Shown: positions 1-6,795 of the stretch, piece after piece
How the letters are laid out: each line of letters opens with the position of its first letter
How positions within the stretch are numbered: the stretch's first letter is position 1
Assembly (NCBI GenBank): GCA_024398715.1
Contig: JAKSIP010000013.1
Span: forward strand, 1 to 52,648
Length of the DNA: 52,648 nucleotides
Direction: 5' to 3'
From: Bacteroidaceae bacterium
Lineage (GTDB): Bacteria > Bacteroidota > Bacteroidia > Bacteroidales > Bacteroidaceae
Position numbers and translations under genes: made by a program
The notes under the pieces: model-generated
Seen by the model: only the letters and a program-made list of their open reading frames with translations
The model's database searches: none
Told to the model about the DNA's origin: nothing

Positions 1-1
1 A

Positions 2-271
2 ATGGATAAACGTGCACAGATGAAATGTGCATTGCGTAAAGCTACCGAACAAGGCCACTCAGATGGACTTGAACAAGGCCGTGCAGAAGGCCGTGCAGAA
101 GGTCGTGCAGAAGGCCGTGCAGAAGGTCGTGCAGAAGGTCGTGCAGAAGGTCGTGCAGAAGGTCGTGCAAAAATAATTGAAATGGTCAGAAATTTTAAGA
201 AAGCAGGTTCAGACATTGAGCTGATTAGCCAGTGTACAGGTCTTTCAGTAGAAGAAATCAACGCACTTTGA
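2..271 (+). CDS. Rpn-family putative transposase/nuclease, C-terminal part (5' end outside window)
   Basis: Only the tail of the protein is in the window; the first Met is probably internal, because the reading frame is open to the window edge. Residues ~25-57 are a run of eight Gly-Arg-Ala-Glu-type tetrapeptides, followed by a short helical end with the motif TGLSVEEINAL. This alternating G-R-A-E tail ending in a T/GLS-EEI helix is typical of Bacteroidales PD-(D/E)XK (Rpn, recombination-promoting nuclease) proteins; the catalytic domain would lie upstream and cannot be checked. The repeat is nearly perfect at the DNA level, so its copy number may vary between strains. The family call is inferred from the tail only. 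Confidence 0.6.
   Translation: MDKRAQMKCALRKATEQGHSDGLEQGRAEGRAEGRAEGRAEGRAEGRAEGRAEGRAKIIEMVRNFKKAGSDIELISQCTGLSVEEINAL
77..172 (+). repeat. 12-bp tandem repeat, 8 copies, coding
   Basis: Eight consecutive copies of a 12-base unit (ggYcgtgcagaa, with Y = c or t) encode the Gly-Arg-Ala-Glu run of the Rpn-family tail. Copies differ almost only at the third base; the last ends in aaaa instead of agaa. The unit is a multiple of three, so slippage would change the linker length without a frameshift. Confidence 0.9.
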
Positions 272-290
272 CGTGTCACACTACATATAC

Positions 291-325
291 AGTCCGGTTG
301 GGATAACAATCATTCCAGCCGGACT
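291..325 (+). terminator. Hairpin downstream of Rpn-family gene, possible terminator
   Basis: Twenty bases after the stop codon, AGTCCGGTTGG can pair with CCAGCCGGACT around a 13-base loop, one pair being G-U. No long T-run follows, so this may be a weak terminator or an RNA-stabilising hairpin. Confidence 0.45.
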
Positions 326-534
326 ATTGTGTTCGTCCAACACGAACGTACTCAAAAATAGACTCATGACAGACAACCTGCATTTTGTGTTTGTTGAGCT
401 GAAACATTTCAAATTTGCCCAAGGTTAGTTAGCGGCAGCGCTAACTGCGAGTGTCCGATAAGCATATATCCAAATACATAAAATGCGGGAGTGGACGAAC
501 GGAACCTGTCCCCTGTTCGGCGGATTTTGATGGA

Positions 535-570
535 TTTGTTTGGGAAGAGTGCAAAATATAAGTACATTCG
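535..570 (+). promoter_or_regulatory. Bacteroidales-type promoter of esterase gene 603-1760
   Basis: TTTG at 539-542 is followed after 20 bases by TACATTCG at 563-570. The second element differs by one base from the -7 consensus TAnnTTTG, and the spacing is normal for this class. The predicted start site lies near 575, giving a leader of about 28 bases without a Shine-Dalgarno sequence. Confidence 0.5.
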
Positions 571-602
571 CAACAGAAATCCATAACAGATAACTAAGAA
601 AA

Positions 603-1760
603 ATGAAGCATATAACATTGACAATTGCAGCAGCATTCGCTACATGTATGGTGGCATCGGCCCAAAGAATGCCAAGAGTGAATTTTCCTGAAGGGTCATA
701 CTCCCCTATCACAAACATAAACCGCAACGGTTTCCCAAGAGTACTTGCAGACGGAAGCGTGATGTTCCAGACAAACGCTCTTGCCGCAAGCAGCCTGCAG
801 ATAGACCTTGGCGGTAAGAAATACGATATGACAAAAGGTGATAATGGTGTATGGAGCGTTACTACAGCGCCTCAGGTGCCTGGCTTCCACTATTATTCGC
901 TGATTGTTGACGGCGTTTCTGTTGCCGACCCTGCAAGTTACTCGTTCTACGGATGCAGCCGTGTATCGAGCGCCATTGAAATAAAGGAAGAAGGCTGTGA
1001 AGATTTCGAGGTGCAGGATGTTCCGCATGGCGATGTGCGCAAGGTGAACTACTGGTCTGAACAGGAAAAGTGCTGGCGTCCGCTGTGTATCTACACTCCA
1101 GCCGGCTACAATGAATCAAAAAGCAGTTACCCTGTAGTATATATCCAGCACGGTGGCGGCGAGGACCACACCGGATGGGTTGAACAGGGCCGTGCAGCTA
1201 ATATTATGGACAATCTTATTGCTCAGGGCAAAGCTGTACCAATGATTGTGGTTTGTGCCAACAGCAACCTCCAGTCAGGTGGTATGGGCGGTTACAGCTG
1301 GAATGGGATGCAACCGTTCCTCAAGGAGATGACGGAAAATGTAATTCCATTTGTAGAAAAGAATTTCCGTGTCAAGGCCAACCGCAAGTACCGCGCCATC
1401 TGCGGTCTTTCCATGGGTGGCGGGCAGGCATTCTACCTTGGTCTGCGTTCACCACAACTATTTGCAAATGTAGGTGTATTTTCTACAGGAATGTTCGGTG
1501 GCATAAGCCAGGCCGCCAATTTCGACCTGGAAAAAGAGGTTCCCGGCATTCTGACCGATACAAGAAGCTTCAACAGCCAGTTCGACAGCTTCTTCCTCAG
1601 CTGCGGCGAGCAGGATCCGCGCATTAGCCACACTCAGAATATTGTCGGCAAAATGAAGGATGCCGGAGTGAAAGTTACGTTCCACTCATACCCGGGCGAT
1701 CACGAATGGCAGGTATGGCGCAAGTCTTTCAAGGACTTTGCACAGACACTGTTCAAATGA
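603..1760 (+). CDS. Secreted CE1-like esterase with N-terminal E-set domain
   Basis: A 385-aa exported alpha/beta-hydrolase of the carbohydrate-esterase-1/esterase D type, likely removing acyl (acetyl or feruloyl) groups from plant polysaccharide. Residues 1-20 form a signal peptide ending in ASA-Q. Residues ~45-130 look like the E-set/CBM48-like domain often fused to these enzymes, and ~140-385 is the hydrolase. The nucleophile motif GLSMGG places the serine at residue 270; Asp338 (in SCGEQDP) and His367 (in GDHEW) fit the rest of the triad. It is close in design to the minus-strand esterases at 3614-4903 and 12369-14618. It is transcribed alone from the promoter at 535-570. The exact acyl substrate cannot be read from the sequence. 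Confidence 0.85.
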   Translation: MKHITLTIAAAFATCMVASAQRMPRVNFPEGSYSPITNINRNGFPRVLADGSVMFQTNALAASSLQIDLGGKKYDMTKGDNGVWSVTTAPQVPGFHYYSLIVDGVSVADPASYSFYGCSRVSSAIEIKEEGCEDFEVQDVPHGDVRKVNYWSEQEKCWRPLCIYTPAGYNESKSSYPVVYIQHGGGEDHTGWVEQGRAANIMDNLIAQGKAVPMIVVCANSNLQSGGMGGYSWNGMQPFLKEMTENVIPFVEKNFRVKANRKYRAICGLSMGGGQAFYLGLRSPQLFANVGVFSTGMFGGISQAANFDLEKEVPGILTDTRSFNSQFDSFFLSCGEQDPRISHTQNIVGKMKDAGVKVTFHSYPGDHEWQVWRKSFKDFAQTLFK

Positions 1761-1761
1761 T

Positions 1762-1863
1762 TTTCAGCAAGGCCTATACTGTGTTGCCGCTCTCTACATG
1801 TTTGGCACCATGGTACTTTGCGTAATCTGCACTGCCCTGGGTTGCATGGCCGCCAAACAATGA
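1762..1863 (+). pseudogene. Possible C-terminal relic of a membrane transporter
   Basis: Directly after the esterase stop, a second frame stays open for 33 codons and encodes a strongly hydrophobic stretch (YCVAALYMFGTMVLCVICTA) ending in AAKQ and a stop. This resembles the last membrane helix of an MFS-type transporter. There is no start codon in a sensible place and no upstream body, so I read it as a possible leftover of a deleted transporter gene. Chance hydrophobicity is a real alternative. Confidence 0.25.
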
Positions 1864-1915
1864 TTGCCGCTGAGCACCGGTTGGGCATTGTGCAGTCTTC
1901 GACAAGTTGTCCTTC

Positions 1916-2320
1916 CTATTTATTTGAAAATGAAGAAATTTCGATGAGATTTCCGTCTGGGTCCGCAATATAGCAGGTGCGCTGGCCCCAGGGTTCGGTT
2001 GTCGGCTCAAGAACAGGCTTGGCACCCATTTCGACTGCGAATTTGAATTCCCTGTCGACATCAGCGTAAGCAGGTACATCCAACGAGATTTCCATCGTTC
2101 CGTTGATGTCTTTGGGATAGGTAAAGGATCTTGACGCCATCTTTTCAAATTCTTTGCGCGGAAACAGAAGGATGCGCATATCGTCAAGTCTCATCTCGAC
2201 ATTCGGCTGGATCCCATCCCAATCGGTCGTAAATCCGAACACCTTGGTATAGAAATCCACGATTGGTTTGTTGGCTCTTGTAAAAAGAGCGATTGTGTTG
2301 AATGTAAATCTTTTGCTCAT
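1916..2320 (-). CDS. VOC-superfamily (glyoxalase/dioxygenase fold) protein
   Basis: A 134-aa single-module vicinal-oxygen-chelate protein. It has the usual two beta-alpha-beta-beta-beta halves, an N-terminal FYTKVFGF motif and a C-terminal YIADPDGNLIEI strand that usually carries the metal-binding Glu. Substrate is unknown; relatives include glyoxalase-like and antibiotic-binding proteins. Its ATG overlaps the stop codon of the upstream GNAT gene by four bases, so it is the last gene of a three-gene operon (DUF2867, GNAT, VOC). Confidence 0.8.
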   Translation of the reverse strand: MSKRFTFNTIALFTRANKPIVDFYTKVFGFTTDWDGIQPNVEMRLDDMRILLFPRKEFEKMASRSFTYPKDINGTMEISLDVPAYADVDREFKFAVEMGAKPVLEPTTEPWGQRTCYIADPDGNLIEISSFSNK

Positions 2321-2853
2321 ATTGCGTAATCAAGTCTCATTACTCTAACCGGTTTGTCGCCGCCGATTTCCAGACCGGGGCAGAGTGTTTCCTTACCTGT
2401 ATCGACGAACCCGCACTTCTCCATCACGCGGCCCGATGCCGGATTCTCCGGGAAATAATCTCCCCATAGCACAGAGAAGCCCTTTACGTTGAAGCAGTAA
2501 TCCACCACGGCGCGCATTGCCTCCGTGCAGATGCCTTTGTCCCAGTACGGCTTTGCAATCCAGTAGCCCACCTCACACTGGTCGTCTTCTATGTCCAGAT
2601 TCGAGTCCGATGCCGGAAGATAGCCCACGCAGCCAATGGCTTCGTCTGTTCCCTTCAACTGCACAGCCCACATACCTTCACCACTGAAGACGGCCCGTAT
2701 TATTTCGAGGCTCTCTTCCATCGATTTATGCGGCGGCCATCCCGCACGCGGTCCCACATCCGGGTCCGATGCATACTTAAACAGCGCCTCAGCGTCAGAT
2801 TCGCTCCAAGGTCTGAGAATCAGTCTTTTTGTTTCCAAAATCTGCACATTCAT
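2317..2853 (-). CDS. GNAT N-acetyltransferase (RimJ/RimL-like)
   Basis: A GNAT-fold acetyltransferase of about 178 aa starting MNVQILETKRLILRPW, the classic N-terminus of the RimJ/RimL/Acetyltransf_3 group. The acetyl-CoA region follows (YWIAKPYWDKGICTEAMRAV), and the C-terminal ASGRVMEKCGF motif is typical. The frame stays open further upstream, but that extension overlaps the DUF2867 gene and lacks family similarity. The ATG at 2853 overlaps that gene's stop codon as ATGA, which decides the start. The substrate (ribosomal protein N-terminus, small amine or antibiotic) is not evident. Confidence 0.85.
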   Translation of the reverse strand: MNVQILETKRLILRPWSESDAEALFKYASDPDVGPRAGWPPHKSMEESLEIIRAVFSGEGMWAVQLKGTDEAIGCVGYLPASDSNLDIEDDQCEVGYWIAKPYWDKGICTEAMRAVVDYCFNVKGFSVLWGDYFPENPASGRVMEKCGFVDTGKETLCPGLEIGGDKPVRVMRLDYAI

Positions 2854-3287
2854 TTCATATTTGTCGCTTTGCGGAAAAGGCTTTTCACAAGAATCTTGTG
2901 GAATATCCATATTCCGATAAAATATATCCTGCCAAGGAAATTGTTGAATTTCACCACAGTTGTAACAGCGGCCTGCTGCCAGCCGTCCTCGGGCTTCGAG
3001 CAATAGATGCCCACCCAGAAGCACAGGTGCTTGTCGTTCTTGCAGATGATTATCTCCTCATCGCTCCGCTCGGATATCAGATTTCGGAATCCACCGCCTC
3101 CTTGCAGTCCAAGTGGCCTCACCAAGGCATTCCGCATCTTCATCAACAAGTCTACAGGCTTCGGAAAATTGCAGAACATTTCCTCAAAGATGCAGTCCGG
3201 CGTGAGCGGATTCACTGGGTTTATCCTCTTGGAAACGATGTCGCTGTAATCAGCGGGCAAGTATTTATTAATGAGTTTCACATTCAC
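2850..3287 (-). CDS. DUF2867 family protein
   Basis: A 145-aa protein that fits the DUF2867 family by its layout: a middle KMRNALVRPLGL motif, a beta-rich core (ICKNDKHLCFWVGIY) and a C-terminal GRIYF...FHKILVKSLFRK amphipathic end. No biochemical function is established. The best start is a GTG at 3287; nearby ATGs are out of frame and stop at once. The -7 element at 3310-3317 lies 23 bases upstream. It is the first gene of the operon with the GNAT and VOC genes, all joined by four-base overlaps. Confidence 0.7.
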   Translation of the reverse strand: MNVKLINKYLPADYSDIVSKRINPVNPLTPDCIFEEMFCNFPKPVDLLMKMRNALVRPLGLQGGGGFRNLISERSDEEIIICKNDKHLCFWVGIYCSKPEDGWQQAAVTTVVKFNNFLGRIYFIGIWIFHKILVKSLFRKATNMK

Positions 3288-3309
3288 ATCAACCGTAATA
3301 ATTCAATTG

Positions 3310-3317
3310 CAAATATA
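3310..3317 (-). promoter_or_regulatory. -7 promoter element for DUF2867-GNAT-VOC operon
   Basis: The minus strand reads TATATTTG, a full match to TAnnTTTG, ending 23 bases before the GTG start at 3287. No clear TTTG is found at the expected upstream distance. Confidence 0.4.
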
Positions 3318-3348
3318 CAATAAAAAGTATACCTCGATAATCATAATC

Positions 3349-3387
3349 AAAAAAAGTCCCGTACTCCAAATCAAGGAATACGGGACC
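3349..3387 (-). terminator. Rho-independent terminator of the 37-codon gene
   Basis: On the minus strand a 12-bp stem (GTCCCGTATTCC with GGAGTACGGGAC, one G-U pair) with a 7-base loop is followed directly by seven T residues. It lies 22 bases after the small gene's stop codon and isolates that gene from the downstream operon. Confidence 0.85.
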
Positions 3388-3408
3388 GGATATTTAATGC
3401 TGATTATT

Positions 3409-3522
3409 TTAAAAGCCCAAAGCAACGATAGCAACACATGCGCCAATTGTAAGCGCAAACAGAATCTCCCTTAAAATTTTTTTAGCGGTAGATTTTGATC
3501 TGAATATAGGTTGCTGACTCAT
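3409..3522 (-). CDS. Small hydrophobic protein, 37 aa, undescribed
   Basis: A short reading frame begins at ATG 3522 and encodes MSQQPIFRSKSTAKKILREI followed by a hydrophobic segment (LFALTIGACVAIVALGF) and TAA. The N-terminal half is basic (net positive) and the C-terminal half fits a single membrane helix, so an inner-membrane peptide with a cytoplasmic positive N-terminus is likely. The gene is well bounded: a consensus promoter (TTTG, 19 bases, TATCTTTG) lies at 3553-3583, about 30 bases upstream, and a strong terminator lies 22 bases downstream. This makes it a stand-alone transcription unit rather than a shadow ORF. I recognise no family. It could be a membrane-complex subunit, a stress peptide or a type I toxin-like peptide; none can be chosen from sequence. 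Confidence 0.7.
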   Translation of the reverse strand: MSQQPIFRSKSTAKKILREILFALTIGACVAIVALGF

Positions 3523-3552
3523 TGTAAAAAACCAATTACGATATCTGTCTTG

Positions 3553-3583
3553 CAAAGATAAAACAAAATATCTAAAAATCAAA
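3553..3583 (-). promoter_or_regulatory. Consensus promoter of the 37-codon gene
   Basis: On the minus strand TTTG (3583-3580) is followed by exactly 19 bases and TATCTTTG (3560-3553). Both elements and the spacing match the Bacteroidales sigma-ABfr consensus. Predicted start of transcription is about 3547-3549, giving a leader of roughly 25 bases. Confidence 0.8.
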
Positions 3584-3613
3584 CATATAGCACAATATTT
3601 TTATCTGATGCAA

Positions 3614-4903
<1,290 letters not shown>

Positions 4904-4983
4904 TTATGAATGTTATTAAGTAATCTTCAAAAAATAACTTGGTAATCTTTCCGAATCTTTTTCGCCCGAAAGAATCATCTCAT

Positions 4984-5031
4984 CAGTCACTATGCCCGCA
5001 TAGCTCCTTCTTCGATGTTCCTTTCTGACTG
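4984..5031 (-). other. Structured segment in the ettA-esterase gap
   Basis: The 187-base gap between ettA and the esterase holds an outer stem (CAGTCA with TGACTG) and, stacked next to it, a hairpin (CTATGC/GCATAG). It would lie in the esterase 5' region or the ettA 3' end. No clear -7 element was found in this gap; the nearest match, TATTTTTTG around 4930, has one base too many. Confidence 0.3.
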
Positions 5032-5090
5032 AAAAATCTTCTGGCCTTCTTACCAACTTATTTTTTTACGCTTACTAAGTGAGTATAATT

Positions 5091-6785
5091 TCAGTTCATC
5101 AGTTTTCTGTAATGGATACGATGCGGTGCCTCATAACCAAGCTGTTTGACCTTGTATTCTTCATAATCGCTGTACGAACCCTCAAAGAAAACAACCTTGC
5201 TGTCTCCTTCAAATGAAAGTATGTGTGTACATATCCTGTCAAGGAACCAACGGTCATGACTTACAACTACGGCACAGCCTGCAAATTCTTCAAGACCTTC
5301 TTCAAGTGCCCGTAGCGTATTTACATCTATATCGTTGGTAGGCTCATCGAGAAGCAGCACATTACCCTCTTCTTTCAAAGCCATAGCAAGCTGCAGACGG
5401 TTGCGTTCACCGCCTGACAGCACTCCACATTTCTTTTCCTGATCCGCACCGCTGAAATTGAAACGGCCAAGATAGGCACGTGCGTTGACATCGCGCCCGC
5501 CCATGCGTATCAGTTCGTTTCCCTGGCTTATTACCTGATATACGCTCTTCTCCGGATCAATATCCTTGTGCTGCTGGTCAACATACGCAATCTTGACAGT
5601 CTCTCCAACATCGAAAGTTCCGGCATCAACTTTTTCAAGTCCCATTATCAGGCGGAACAATGTTGTTTTGCCGGCACCGTTAGGACCTATCACACCAACA
5701 ATACCGTTAGGAGGCAGCATAAAGTTCAGATTGTCAAACAGGAGTTTGTCTCCGAACGCTTTAGCAACACCTTTTGCCTCGATAACTTTGTTACCGAGAC
5801 GCGGACCATTGGGAATGAATATTTCCAGTTTCTCCTCTTTCTGTTTTACATCTTCATTGACAAGTTTGTCATATGAGTTCAAACGTGCCTTACCCTTGGC
5901 CTGACGTGCCTTTGGAGCCATACGTACCCATTCCAATTCACGTTCCAGAGTCTTGCGGCGTTTGCTGGCCTGCTTTTCTTCCTGGGCCAGACGCTGGGTT
6001 TTCTGCTCAAGCCAGCTTGAATAATTTCCCTTCCATGGAATACCTTCGCCACGGTCAAGTTCAAGAATCCATCCTGCGACCTTGTCCAGGAAATAGCGGT
6101 CATGGGTAACAGCAATTACTGTTCCTGCATATTGCTGCAAGTGTTGTTCCAACCAGTCAATGCTCTCGGCATCAAGATGGTTGGTAGGCTCATCAAGAAG
6201 GAGTATATCGGGTTCCTGCAACAACAGACGGCAAAGTGCAACACGACGGCGCTCGCCACCAGACAGATGTTCACAGAACTGGTCTTCAGGCGGGCAACGC
6301 AACGCATCCATAGCCTGTTCAAGTTTATTGTCTATGTTCCAGGCATCATGACTGTCAATCTTGTCCTGAAGTTCAGCCTGACGTGCCATAAGAGCATCCA
6401 TCTTATCCTGATTCTCATAATACTCAGGTAATTCAAAGTTGTGATTTACCTGATCGTACTCTGCAAGAATATCATAGATTTCCTGTACGCCTTCTTTTAC
6501 AACATCTTTGACTGTTTTCTTTGGATCAAGCTGGGGTTCCTGAGGCAGATAGCCAACACTGTATCCAGGTGCAAAGACCACATTTCCCTGATAGTTTTTA
6601 TCAAGTCCGGCAATAATCTTGAGCAAAGTGGATTTACCGCTACCGTTAAGACCTATAATACCTATCTTTGCTCCATAAAAGAAAGACAGATAAATATCTT
6701 TCAGCACCTGTTTGTTATTCTGGAAGGCCTTGCTTACGCCCACCATAGAAAAAATGATTTTCTTGTCGTCTGTTGTTGCAGCCAT
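5091..6785 (-). CDS. ettA: Energy-dependent translational throttle protein EttA (ABC-F)
   Basis: A 564-aa soluble ABC-F ATPase, the usual EttA length, which binds the ribosomal E site and gates early elongation according to ATP/ADP level. Two complete nucleotide-binding domains are visible: Walker A GLNGSGKS (45-52), signature LSGGERRRVALCRLL and Walker B LLLDEPTNHLD in the first; GPNGAGKTT, LSGGERNRLQLAMAL and LLLDEPTNDID in the second. The charged helical linker and the EttA-type arm insertion (EGVQEIYDILAEYDQV) separate it from drug-resistance ABC-F proteins. It starts only 10 bases after the GH127/146 stop codon, so it is probably co-transcribed with the carbohydrate genes. Confidence 0.95.
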   Translation of the reverse strand: MAATTDDKKIIFSMVGVSKAFQNNKQVLKDIYLSFFYGAKIGIIGLNGSGKSTLLKIIAGLDKNYQGNVVFAPGYSVGYLPQEPQLDPKKTVKDVVKEGVQEIYDILAEYDQVNHNFELPEYYENQDKMDALMARQAELQDKIDSHDAWNIDNKLEQAMDALRCPPEDQFCEHLSGGERRRVALCRLLLQEPDILLLDEPTNHLDAESIDWLEQHLQQYAGTVIAVTHDRYFLDKVAGWILELDRGEGIPWKGNYSSWLEQKTQRLAQEEKQASKRRKTLERELEWVRMAPKARQAKGKARLNSYDKLVNEDVKQKEEKLEIFIPNGPRLGNKVIEAKGVAKAFGDKLLFDNLNFMLPPNGIVGVIGPNGAGKTTLFRLIMGLEKVDAGTFDVGETVKIAYVDQQHKDIDPEKSVYQVISQGNELIRMGGRDVNARAYLGRFNFSGADQEKKCGVLSGGERNRLQLAMALKEEGNVLLLDEPTNDIDVNTLRALEEGLEEFAGCAVVVSHDRWFLDRICTHILSFEGDSKVVFFEGSYSDYEEYKVKQLGYEAPHRIHYRKLMN

Positions 6786-6795
6786 TTAAAACAAT

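Larger units (their letters stand above)
272..602. other. Gene-free stretch with hairpins and a promoter
   Basis: I see no credible gene in these 331 bases. Besides the hairpin at 291-325 there is a small inverted repeat at 331-346 (GTTCGT/ACGAAC) and a perfect 8-bp stem with a 4-base loop at 427-446 (AGTTAGCG, gcag, CGCTAACT). The right end carries the promoter of the esterase at 603. Minus-strand ORFs here look like noise. Confidence 0.6.

Noticed and set aside
1774..2187. 137-codon minus-strand frame overlapping the VOC gene
   Set aside because: It is a shadow in another frame of the clearly recognisable VOC protein.
2854..3024. N-terminal extension of the GNAT frame to 3024
   Set aside because: The extension overlaps the DUF2867 gene in another frame, while ATG 2853 gives the family N-terminus and an ATGA overlap.
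4950..5035. Hammerhead-ribozyme-like CTGATGAG...GAAA on the minus strand
   Set aside because: The closing pair of stem II before GAAA is missing, and no NUH cleavage site adjoins a matching stem I. Only the short core words match.
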